A model generated the notes under the pieces. That model made no database searches and was not told the origin of the DNA. It was given only the letters and a program-made list of their open reading frames with translations. Positions 1 through 5,432 of a DNA stretch of 5,432 bases are shown here, piece after piece (position 1 is the first letter of the stretch; every line of letters begins with the position of its first letter). A program made the translations under genes and the position numbers. The stretch is from Candidatus Omnitrophota bacterium (GTDB taxonomy: Bacteria > Ratteibacteria > UBA8468 > B48-G9 > DTJG01), in contig JAMWBX010000106.1 in NCBI GenBank assembly GCA_023818725.1, forward strand, positions 1 through 5,432, written 5' to 3'.

Positions 1-172
1 AACCCAGCATTGAGACATAATAAGGTGTATTACCGAATTTTCTGTATCTCGTTTATTTTCATATCTTTTGGAAATTTCGGGTCTTCTGGGAAACTTACTG
101 GAAGCCTGATAAACCCGAAAGTCAGCTAACCCTTTTTACAAATGAAAAAAGGTTGAACCGCTTGTTTATATT
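1..172. other. Non-coding left edge with inverted repeats
   Basis: No gene is recognised here. Reading frames on both strands are short and broken; the longest stretch, on the minus strand, stops around position 31. The region lies downstream of tilS. It holds an 8-bp perfect inverted repeat, TTTCGGGT (75-82) with ACCCGAAA (113-120), and a second imperfect one (128-137 with 145-154, one mismatch, 7-nt loop). Neither is followed by a convincing U-tract on the minus strand, so I do not call a tilS terminator. It may be a spacer, a structured RNA, or the edge of a dispersed repeat. Confidence 0.5.
75..125. repeat. Inverted repeat, possible pseudoknotted RNA
   Basis: TTTCGGGT at 75-82 is the exact reverse complement of ACCCGAAA at 113-120. 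CTTC (83-86) can pair with GAAG (101-104) inside it. Read as plus-strand RNA, CTGAT (106-110) can pair with GTCAG (121-125), with one G-U pair, placing the 113-120 arm in that hairpin's loop; this is an H-type pseudoknot topology. The outer 8-bp repeat is plain in the sequence. The pseudoknot is inference from short stems, and I recognise no known riboswitch or RNA family in it. Confidence 0.35.
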
Positions 173-1561
173 TTACTTTTTCCTTGCGGTTATTTCAAGC
201 ACACAGGTTTCTTTCGATATAGCATATTGTTGAGAGATATGACCTCCGACAACCCACACAATCTCCCCGCTATCTTCGACGATAAGCGGGAATTCAATGA
301 AGGAGCTAATTTTTTTCTTGTGTGTTTTCCAGTATTTTTTGAAACTGATTTTTTTTCCCATTCCGAGGGGCACGAAAGGCATGTCTTTTTCTGGTTTTTT
401 CACAACGAGTTTATCAGTAATTTTGTCTGGGTCTATATAGGCTGCCAGCGGGTTGGGGTTTTTCAAAAATTTTTTTGAAAAATTTCTGAAAGCAGTTTTG
501 ATTTTCCATCCAGTACCTGGAATTTCTGTTATGCCAGTTGTTTTTATTAAGATTGGTTTTTCAGGAAAACTTTCAAAAGTTTTTTTTTCATACAGGACTA
601 CTTTTTCTTCTTTAAATCCCAAATAGATTTTGAGCTTATCAACAAAAATTTTCTTGTGCGAAATAACGGATAATCTAATTTTTTCAATCGTCATAAAATT
701 TGGTGGATGGTCAAGTTTGCAAAGCTCCATCAAGATGTTTCTCAGAAAAAATCTTTGTAAGGAGATATGCATCCCCAAGAAACTTTTTATTGGAAATTCA
801 ACAAGCCCCTTTTTTTTTACAATTTTTCTTTGAACAATTTTTTTTGATTGGGTATCAATGTAGTCGAAATCATCTGTAAGAATTCTTGATGTTCGGTAGA
901 TGTTTTTCTTTACTCCTTTATTGATTTTTTCAAACAAAGGCAAAATTTGATAGCGGATGAGGTTTCTTTTGAATCTTGTATCAATATTGCTTTCATCAAA
1001 CAAATATTCGATTTTTCTCTCTTGAAGGTACGAGAGAATTTGTTTTTTTGTTATTGAAAGAAGTGGTCTTATAAGGAGTAAATTTTCAATTTTTGACACC
1101 GGTTGCATTCCACAGAGCCCTTTCAATCCGGTTCCTGTTGCAAGGTTAAGTAAAACTGTTTCAACCTGATCATCAAGCGTGTGCCCTGTAACAATTGAGT
1201 TGCATCCATATTTTCTGGCAATCTCGACAAGGGCTTTGTACCTTTTTATTCGCGCCTGTTCTTCAAGGGATCTGTTTTTTTTGCGTTTTACCATAATTTT
1301 TTTACAATGAAACGGCACAGCTAAGCTTCTTGCGAGATTTTTGACAAACAATTTTTCCTTATCAGCGTTTTTCCTCAAGCCATGATGTATGTAGGCAATG
1401 TGCATTCTTTCTTTTATCTGCGGAATATGGCGGGCGCATATATCAACAAGTGCAACAGAGTCAGGTCCGCCAGAAACTGCAAACAAAATTCCTTCAGGAT
1501 CAATAATTGCGCGGATTTCTGAACTTACAATGTCAACAATCTGTTGTATTTCCTTGTTCAT
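173..1561 (-). CDS. tilS: tRNA(Ile)-lysidine synthase TilS
   Basis: This cytoplasmic enzyme uses ATP to join lysine to C34 of tRNA-Ile(CAU), changing its reading from AUG to AUA and its charging from Met to Ile. The N-terminal PP-loop ATPase domain shows SGGPDS at residues 30-35, HHGLR at 59-63, EEQARIKRY at 100-108, GHTLDDQVET at 126-135 (usually GHHxDD), RPLL at 165-168 and DESN at 189-192 followed by RNLIR at 199-203. The 462-residue length, ending in a segment with VVGGHIS, fits the long TilS form with a C-terminal tRNA-binding domain. The ATG at 1561 puts the PP-loop about 30 residues in, as expected. No good Shine-Dalgarno lies within 15 nt upstream; a -10-like element lies 6 nt before the ATG, suggesting a leaderless mRNA. 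It diverges from HU. AUA codons are common in this window, so the function is needed. Confidence 0.96.
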   Translation of the reverse strand: MNKEIQQIVDIVSSEIRAIIDPEGILFAVSGGPDSVALVDICARHIPQIKERMHIAYIHHGLRKNADKEKLFVKNLARSLAVPFHCKKIMVKRKKNRSLEEQARIKRYKALVEIARKYGCNSIVTGHTLDDQVETVLLNLATGTGLKGLCGMQPVSKIENLLLIRPLLSITKKQILSYLQERKIEYLFDESNIDTRFKRNLIRYQILPLFEKINKGVKKNIYRTSRILTDDFDYIDTQSKKIVQRKIVKKKGLVEFPIKSFLGMHISLQRFFLRNILMELCKLDHPPNFMTIEKIRLSVISHKKIFVDKLKIYLGFKEEKVVLYEKKTFESFPEKPILIKTTGITEIPGTGWKIKTAFRNFSKKFLKNPNPLAAYIDPDKITDKLVVKKPEKDMPFVPLGMGKKISFKKYWKTHKKKISSFIEFPLIVEDSGEIVWVVGGHISQQYAISKETCVLEITARKK

Positions 1562-1567
1562 ACAATT

Positions 1568-1596
1568 ACAATAATTCGAAAACCTTTATCAGTCAA
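1568..1596 (-). promoter_or_regulatory. Predicted tilS promoter (leaderless)
   Basis: On the minus strand TTGACT (1596-1591, 5/6 to consensus) is followed after 17 nt by TATTGT (1573-1568, 4/6). The -10 ends 6 nt before the tilS ATG, so transcription would start at about position 1561, the A of the start codon. The -35 boxes of this promoter and of the divergent HU promoter stand 13 bp apart. Prediction from sequence only; the -10 match is modest. Confidence 0.45.
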
Positions 1597-1609
1597 TAGC
1601 AAAATGCAC

Positions 1610-1638
1610 TTGACAAGTTGTAAAGCCAGTGATATATT
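1610..1638 (+). promoter_or_regulatory. HU gene promoter, consensus -35 and extended -10
   Basis: A perfect TTGACA (1610-1615), a 17-nt spacer and TATATT (1633-1638, 5/6) form a strong sigma-70-type promoter. TG at 1630-1631 makes it an extended -10 (TGnTATATT). The start point should be near 1645, giving a leader of about 27 nt. The -35 sits inside an 11-bp palindrome, ACTTG-A-CAAGT (1608-1618), which could be an operator or chance. Such strength suits an abundant nucleoid protein. Confidence 0.8.
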
Positions 1639-1654
1639 GATGAAAATAAAAATT

Positions 1655-1665
1655 AAAGGAGGTGA
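1655..1665 (+). promoter_or_regulatory. Strong Shine-Dalgarno of the HU gene
   Basis: AAAGGAGGTGA is an extended match to the anti-Shine-Dalgarno end of 16S rRNA. Its GGAGG core (1658-1662) lies 9 nt before the ATG at 1672, which fixes the start. It shows that this organism uses Shine-Dalgarno initiation, which makes its absence before tilS, signal peptidase and dnaG noteworthy. Confidence 0.9.
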
Positions 1666-1671
1666 GAAAGA

Positions 1672-1941
1672 ATGAATAAGGGAGAATTGATAGAAGCTGT
1701 AGCAAAGGTGGTGGATTCGAAAAAGGCAGCGGCAGCAGCAGTGGATACTGTTTTTAGCAGCATAAAGGCATCTTTGAAAAAAGGAAAACCAGTAACTCTG
1801 GTCGGTTTTGGTACATTCAAGGTTGTTAAAAGAAAAGCTCGCACTGGTCGCAATCCCAGAACCGGCGAAACAATAAAGATTCCAGCAAAGAATATTCCGG
1901 TGTTTAAAGCTGGTTCTGAATTGAAAGCCGCGGTTAAATAA
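1672..1941 (+). CDS. HU/IHF-family DNA-binding protein
   Basis: This small basic nucleoid protein binds and bends DNA as a dimer, compacting the chromosome and assisting replication, repair and transcription. The 89 residues span the whole family fold: an N-terminal helical dimer body (MNKGELIEAV), the GFGTF turn at 45-49, the beta-arm motif RTGRNPRTG at 57-65 with intercalating Pro62, and the closing helix FKAGSELKAAVK. Compared with the typical 90-residue HU it is one residue shorter in the turn between helices 1 and 2. Helix 2 is unusually alanine-rich (SKKAAAAAVD, 16-25), where charged residues are common. A strong promoter and a near-perfect Shine-Dalgarno predict high expression. It is transcribed alone and ends at a strong hairpin. 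The sequence looks more like a homodimeric HU than an IHF subunit, but the paralogue type cannot be settled. Confidence 0.96.
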   Translation: MNKGELIEAVAKVVDSKKAAAAAVDTVFSSIKASLKKGKPVTLVGFGTFKVVKRKARTGRNPRTGETIKIPAKNIPVFKAGSELKAAVK

Positions 1942-1961
1942 GGATAGAATAATATGGTACG

Positions 1962-1993
1962 GATACGGGCCATAATGGCCCGTATCTTCTTTT
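1962..1993 (+). terminator. Rho-independent terminator of HU, shared convergently
   Basis: A perfect 10-bp stem (1962-1971 with 1977-1986, GATACGGGCC against GGCCCGTATC) closes a 5-nt ATAAT loop and is followed on the plus strand by TTCTTTT (1987-1993). It begins 20 nt after the HU stop codon. For the minus-strand signal peptidase gene the same hairpin begins 5 nt after its stop, but the tail there is only loosely U-rich, so its action in that direction is less certain. Confidence 0.85.
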
Positions 1994-2486
1994 AAAAACG
2001 TGCTATCCTTTTAAAAGGCCAGTATCTAAACTTTATCTTTGCATGTATTGTATCAACAGGTACAGGCCCCCAAATGCTGCTATCGGCGCTATTATTTCTG
2101 TTATCTCCAAGAACAAAGATCTCGCCTTTTTTTAACTTTACCGGTTCGACGACATATTTTGCTTTTTCAGCAATATATGGTTCCTCAACTTTTTCTCTGT
2201 TTCTGTAAAGATAGCCGTTGTTTCTTATTTCGATAAGGTCGCCCTCTATTCCAACAACTCGTTTAATAATGACACTATTTTTTTCAAGTGGGTCGTCAAG
2301 TATGACGATATCTCCGTAATGAAGTTTTTCAAATTTTTCACCAATCAGACGGTCCCCAATCTCAAGTGTGGGATACATTGATTCGGATGTGACCTGATAG
2401 AACCTTATTCCACGCAGGCCAAAATAATATCCTATAAGGAAGAGAACAACCCCACTGATGATCAATCTTATTGCTCTGAATACCAT
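1992..2486 (-). CDS. lepB: Signal peptidase I (S26 family)
   Basis: This membrane-bound serine protease removes signal peptides from exported proteins on the outer face of the cytoplasmic membrane, using a Ser/Lys dyad. The 164 residues show one N-terminal membrane segment (about 8-24), then SESMYPTL with nucleophile Ser36, IIKRVVGIEGD with general base Lys75, and box E, GDNRNNSADS, at 127-136, followed by WGPVP. The C-terminal RYWPFKRI is typical of the family. With one membrane span and a small beta-domain it is a compact form, much shorter than the two-span E. coli enzyme. The ATG at 2486 is required: the next in-frame Met is residue 37, inside the active site. There is no Shine-Dalgarno; an extended -10 lies 6 nt before the ATG, suggesting a leaderless mRNA. 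It diverges from dnaG and converges with HU; neither neighbour is functionally linked. Confidence 0.95.
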   Translation of the reverse strand: MVFRAIRLIISGVVLFLIGYYFGLRGIRFYQVTSESMYPTLEIGDRLIGEKFEKLHYGDIVILDDPLEKNSVIIKRVVGIEGDLIEIRNNGYLYRNREKVEEPYIAEKAKYVVEPVKLKKGEIFVLGDNRNNSADSSIWGPVPVDTIHAKIKFRYWPFKRIARF

Positions 2487-2492
2487 ACTTAA

Positions 2493-2501
2493 ATTATAGC
2501 A
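2493..2501 (-). promoter_or_regulatory. Signal peptidase extended -10 promoter (leaderless)
   Basis: On the minus strand, TGCTATAAT (2501-2493) is a perfect -10 hexamer with the extended TG. No good -35 stands at 16-18 nt, which extended -10 promoters can tolerate. The hexamer ends 6 nt before the ATG at 2486, so the predicted start point coincides with the start codon. Confidence 0.65.
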
Positions 2502-2511
2502 CAGTTATATC

Positions 2512-2541
2512 TTGACAGATAGCTGACGAAATAGGTATTAC
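2512..2541 (+). promoter_or_regulatory. Possible upstream dnaG-rpoD promoter
   Basis: A perfect TTGACA (2512-2517) is followed after 18 nt by TATTAC (2536-2541, 4/6); a better hexamer, TACAAT (2539-2544), is 21 nt away. If used, it would give a leader of roughly 45 nt. The only Shine-Dalgarno-like sequence in that leader, AAGGGG at 2573-2578, is 14 nt from the ATG, which is too far for efficient use. Confidence 0.4.
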
Positions 2542-2557
2542 AATAAAAGAAAAATTT

Positions 2558-2585
2558 TTGTGCTAAAAGCAGAAGGGGCTATATT
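2558..2585 (+). promoter_or_regulatory. Possible proximal dnaG promoter (leaderless)
   Basis: TATATT (2580-2585, 5/6) ends 7 nt before the dnaG ATG at 2593, with a weak TTGTGC (2558-2563, 3/6) 16 nt upstream. It would start transcription at or beside the ATG. The -10 overlaps a 14-bp perfect palindrome, ATATTTTAAAATAT (2581-2594), that runs into the start codon. The weak -35 makes this less certain than the signal peptidase case. Confidence 0.4.
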
Positions 2586-2592
2586 TTAAAAT

Positions 2593-4386
2593 ATGATTAC
2601 TTCTGAGAAACTCGATGAGATCATAGAAAAACTTGATATAGTGGAGGTAGTTTCCGGATATGTACAGCTAAAAAAATCTGGAAGAAACCACCGTGGGTTG
2701 TGCCCTTTTCACCCCGAAAAAACACCCTCTTTTTTTGTAAGTCCTGAAAAACAAATTTTCCATTGCTTCGGGTGTGGAGTGGGTGGAAACGTGATTAATT
2801 TTTTGATGAAAATTGAAAGCATAGATTTTGTCGAAGCTGTAAGGATGGCAGCAGAAATGGCAGGAGTGAAAATTTATTCTGAGGCAATCAATGATGAAAA
2901 CCATGCGATAAGAAAGACGATCTTTGAAGCAAATAAAATTGCACAGGAATTTTTTTCATTGTCCCTTGAATCAAGTTCAGGAGATATCGCGGTTGATTTT
3001 CTTGAGAAACGAGGGATAAATCAGGTTCAGCGTAAGAAGTTCGGACTTGGATACGCTCCATCAGGAGGAAGGCTTTTAAACTTTCTAATGGAAAAAAACC
3101 TGAAAATTTCCGATTTCGAACAGGCAAAACTTATTGTAAAAAAGGACGATGTTTATACGGATGTTTTCAAACATAGAGTGACAATACCGATTTTTGACCA
3201 TCAGAACAATATTGCTGGATTTGGCGCAAGGGCTCTCGAAGAGCAACAACAACCAAAGTATTTGAACACGCCCGAAAGCTATGTTTTCAAAAAAGGAAGT
3301 CTTTTCTACGGATTGAACTGGGCGAAAGAAAAGATAAAAAATTATGGATTTGCGATTATTGTTGAGGGATATTTTGATCTTATAAAGATGCATATGGCCG
3401 GTTTTGAAAACACTATTGCTCCTCTTGGAACGGCTATTACTGCGAACCATCTGAGGCTTCTGAAAAGATGGACAAGCAGGGTACTGCTGGTTTTTGATTC
3501 TGATTCAGCAGGAACAGCGGCTGCATTTCACAGCCTTGAAACCATTCTTGCTGGAGGCTTTGAGGTCAAGATAGGCGTGTTGCCTGCGGGTTTTGACCCT
3601 GAAGATTTTATTGATAATTATGGTGCTGATGCATTAAAAAAATTGCTCAATCAATCAAGGGATTTTGTGGATTTTGCTTTTTACATAGAAAGTCAAAAGT
3701 ACTCGATAGAAGATCCTAAGGGGCGTGCTAAACTTGTTGAAGAGATATTGAAATTGATAAAAAACATTCCTGATGAGATTGAAAGGTCCCTAAGGATCAA
3801 GCAGCTTGAAAAAATGACAGGCATCGAAGGCGATATTCTGTTGCAGCAGATGTCAAGAATTTCAGAAAAAACCAAAATTCAAAATGTAGCAAAGCCCTTA
3901 ACAGGAGAGATTCAGCGCAATGCGGTTGACAATGCCGAAAAAACCCTGATTAAGATTCTTCTTCATCAGCCTGAACTGGCAAAGGAAATTTCTGGATGCA
4001 TGGACCTTTTGCCTGATTCTGTGAGGTCTGTTATGGATTGCTGTTTAAATGAGCAGGTTTCTGAGGCGCACATTTCAAGATTTTTGAACAAGTTGAAAGA
4101 CCCTGAACATATTAGCATCCTGACACAGGAGTTTCTAAAGGAGAAGGCAGCCCGGGATCCTGAACTTATCAGAAAAGAATTTCACGATTGCGTGGGAATT
4201 TTGTGCAAAAGATCTTTAGAAAAGCGGAAAAAAGAACTGAAAGAAACCATAAAACAAAAAATTGAAAACAACCAGAACTATGAAAAAGAACTGGAAGAAA
4301 TGAATTTATGCATTCAACTGATGGGACAAAAAAGTATTGAACCGTTGTTGTATAAATCTGAAAGGAGCATTAATGGCAAAAAATAA
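2593..4386 (+). CDS. dnaG: DNA primase DnaG
   Basis: DnaG synthesises RNA primers at the replication fork in association with the replicative helicase DnaB. The 597 residues carry the three expected parts. The N-terminal CHC2 zinc domain has ligands Cys37, His40, Cys58 and Cys61. The RNA polymerase core has GFGAR at 209-213, PKYLNTPES at 221-229, and a Toprim fold with EGYFD at 258-262 (catalytic Glu258) and DSDSAG at 302-307 (metal-binding Asp302 and Asp304). A less conserved C-terminal part from about 440 should be the helicase-binding domain and ends in a charged, probably coiled helix. The length is normal. The ATG at 2593 matches the usual family start, with the DIVEVV segment at 15-20. 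Its last 14 bp overlap rpoD in another frame, so the two are likely co-transcribed and translationally coupled. The customary rpsU is not upstream; a divergent signal peptidase gene is there instead. Confidence 0.97.
   Translation: MITSEKLDEIIEKLDIVEVVSGYVQLKKSGRNHRGLCPFHPEKTPSFFVSPEKQIFHCFGCGVGGNVINFLMKIESIDFVEAVRMAAEMAGVKIYSEAINDENHAIRKTIFEANKIAQEFFSLSLESSSGDIAVDFLEKRGINQVQRKKFGLGYAPSGGRLLNFLMEKNLKISDFEQAKLIVKKDDVYTDVFKHRVTIPIFDHQNNIAGFGARALEEQQQPKYLNTPESYVFKKGSLFYGLNWAKEKIKNYGFAIIVEGYFDLIKMHMAGFENTIAPLGTAITANHLRLLKRWTSRVLLVFDSDSAGTAAAFHSLETILAGGFEVKIGVLPAGFDPEDFIDNYGADALKKLLNQSRDFVDFAFYIESQKYSIEDPKGRAKLVEEILKLIKNIPDEIERSLRIKQLEKMTGIEGDILLQQMSRISEKTKIQNVAKPLTGEIQRNAVDNAEKTLIKILLHQPELAKEISGCMDLLPDSVRSVMDCCLNEQVSEAHISRFLNKLKDPEHISILTQEFLKEKAARDPELIRKEFHDCVGILCKRSLEKRKKELKETIKQKIENNQNYEKELEEMNLCIQLMGQKSIEPLLYKSERSINGKK
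4361..4367 (+). promoter_or_regulatory. rpoD Shine-Dalgarno inside dnaG
   Basis: AAAGGAG lies in the last codons of dnaG, its GGAG core 5 nt before the rpoD ATG at 4373. It fixes the start and shows that rpoD is initiated by Shine-Dalgarno pairing, unlike dnaG at the head of the operon. Ribosomes ending dnaG at 4386 would finish just past this start. Confidence 0.8.
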
Positions 4387-5432
4387 GAAGTCAGCAGTCG
4401 ATAAAGGTAATAATGACAGGACGAAGGTAGAGGTGCAGGGGAAAAAAGGTGCTTCGAAATCTCGCACATTGGGACCTGAGGTGCGTTTTTCTGAGGAACA
4501 ATTCAGAAAAGCCAAAGATCAAATTCTTGCCCTTGGCAGAGAGACAAGGACAGTTTTTCTTGAGGACATAAACAGATTTCTTCCTATAGATACACCCGGA
4601 GACAAGATTGACGAGCTTTTTGATGAACTTGAGGAAATGAATATAGAGATAGGCGACGATCTTCTTGCAGAAAAAGAAGCCGAACTGGATACAAAGGACT
4701 TTCTTGAAGATGTAAGGAATCCTTTGAGGGCATATCTCAAAGATGCAGGCTCTTTTAACCTTCTGACATCAGAGGAAGAGGTGGCGATAGCAAAAACCAT
4801 GGAAAAATATAAGAAGGCCCTTGCCCAAGCTATGAAGAAGGGGAAAAATGGAAAGAATGCAGTTTTAATAAGCAAGTATCAAAAGGGGTTTATTGAGGCA
4901 AGAGATAGGTTGATCCATGCAAATCTGAGGCTTGTAATTAGCATAGCAAAAAAATACTCAAATCCAAAACTTTCCCTCAGGGATTTGATTCAGGAAGGAA
5001 ACATAGGCCTGATGAAAGCAGTCGAAAAGTTCAGATACAAAGAGGGTTTCAAATTCAGTACTTATGCCACCTGGTGGATACGTCAGGCAATTACAAGAGC
5101 GATAGCAGATCACTCTGCGACAATTAGAATACCCGTGCATATGATCGAAAAAATTAATAAACTCAACAAGGCTTACAGGTACCTAGCACAGAGTCTCGAT
5201 AGAGAACCAACAGATGAAGAACTTGCAAGAATGCTCAATACCGACTGTGGCAAGATTAAAAAAATCAAGAAATCTATGAGACCCGAACCTGTATCACTGG
5301 ACATGCCTGTTGGCGACGAAGAAAGAGCAACAGTTGGAGATTTTATTGAAGATGGAGAAGAATCAAGTCCGCTGACGCATACAAAAAGGACTCTCCTCAG
5401 GGAAGAGCTTGAAAAGGCGTTTGAGGTACTGG
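4373..5432 (+). CDS. rpoD: Primary sigma factor RpoD/SigA, 3'-truncated by window
   Basis: This subunit directs RNA polymerase to housekeeping promoters. The 353 visible residues start with a Lys-rich tail (1-36). Region 1.1 follows at about 37-95, marking a group 1 sigma. Region 1.2 is at about 114-145 (NPLRAYLKDAG). A short insert follows, without the large E. coli-type non-conserved region. Region 2 spans about 182-258, with DLIQEGNIGLMKAVEKF (204-220) and STYATWWIRQAIT. Gln238 and Thr241 match E. coli Q437 and T440 (-10 contacts), and His256 and Glu259 match H455 and E458 (extended -10). Region 3.0-3.1 follows, then the region 3.2 finger, SLDMPVGDEE to GDFIEDGEE (308-330). Region 4, the -35 reader, lies beyond the window. 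Oddity: the usual QAR/QSR before TIRIPVHM reads HSA (247-249). The ORF is open to the last base. It overlaps dnaG and sits in the same operon. Confidence 0.97.
   Translation, partial: MAKNKKSAVDKGNNDRTKVEVQGKKGASKSRTLGPEVRFSEEQFRKAKDQILALGRETRTVFLEDINRFLPIDTPGDKIDELFDELEEMNIEIGDDLLAEKEAELDTKDFLEDVRNPLRAYLKDAGSFNLLTSEEEVAIAKTMEKYKKALAQAMKKGKNGKNAVLISKYQKGFIEARDRLIHANLRLVISIAKKYSNPKLSLRDLIQEGNIGLMKAVEKFRYKEGFKFSTYATWWIRQAITRAIADHSATIRIPVHMIEKINKLNKAYRYLAQSLDREPTDEELARMLNTDCGKIKKIKKSMRPEPVSLDMPVGDEERATVGDFIEDGEESSPLTHTKRTLLREELEKAFEVL

Noticed and set aside
128..154. Hairpin after tilS as a terminator
   Set aside because: The stem is mostly A/T with a mismatch, and on the minus strand it is not followed by a U-tract, so it does not fit a Rho-independent terminator.
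1..172. A tRNA gene or known riboswitch at the left edge
   Set aside because: No cloverleaf, no T-loop consensus and no conserved box of any riboswitch class that I recognise.
227..833. Plus-strand open frames within tilS
   Set aside because: Phe-rich shadows of the lysine-rich tilS coding strand; they have no motifs.
1653..1973. Minus-strand open frame opposite HU (106 codons)
   Set aside because: It is the antisense shadow of the HU gene, which has family motifs, a promoter, a Shine-Dalgarno and a terminator on the plus strand.
3085..3450. Minus-strand open frame of 121 codons inside dnaG
   Set aside because: Antisense to the conserved primase core and Toprim domain, with no family motif of its own.
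4519..4875. Minus-strand open frame of 118 codons inside rpoD
   Set aside because: Ser/Phe-rich antisense shadow of sigma regions 1.1 to the insert; the plus-strand protein is unambiguous.

Overview
This AT-rich bacterial window carries five housekeeping genes: tRNA(Ile)-lysidine synthase (tilS, minus strand), an HU-family nucleoid protein (plus), signal peptidase I (minus), DNA primase dnaG (plus), and the start of the primary sigma factor rpoD/sigA (plus, cut off by the right edge). All five are recognised from family motifs. No mobile element, CRISPR array, rRNA or tRNA was seen. The gene set is that of a free-living-type bacterium. The AT-rich composition, the compact spacing and the absence of rpsU before dnaG would fit an uncultured deep-branching lineage, but nothing here fixes the phylum and I do not assign one.

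Layout. Positions 1-172 hold no gene I recognise, but contain an 8-bp inverted repeat that could form a pseudoknotted RNA. tilS (173-1561, minus) and HU (1672-1941, plus) diverge from a 110-bp gap with back-to-back promoters. HU and signal peptidase (1992-2486, minus) converge on one strong hairpin. Signal peptidase and dnaG (2593-4386, plus) diverge from a 106-bp gap. dnaG overlaps rpoD (4373 onward) by 14 bp, so the two are probably translated as one operon.

How the genes fit together. DnaG primes replication and the sigma factor directs housekeeping transcription, the classic macromolecular-synthesis pairing but without rpsU directly upstream. HU packs DNA, signal peptidase matures exported proteins, and TilS makes the tRNA that reads AUA. 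AUA is used often here: about 11 of 24 isoleucine codons in the visible part of rpoD.

The most interesting signal concerns gene starts. tilS, signal peptidase and dnaG lack a well-placed Shine-Dalgarno sequence, yet each has a -10-like hexamer only 6-7 nt before its ATG, so transcription should begin at or next to the start codon (leaderless mRNAs). HU, with a 27-nt leader, and rpoD, inside an operon, have strong Shine-Dalgarno sequences. The sigma factor encoded here keeps the residues that read -10 and extended -10 elements, matching the TGnTATAAT and TGnTATATT promoters seen. I found no clearly new multi-gene system; the window is mostly ordinary core genome with some unusual regulatory architecture.
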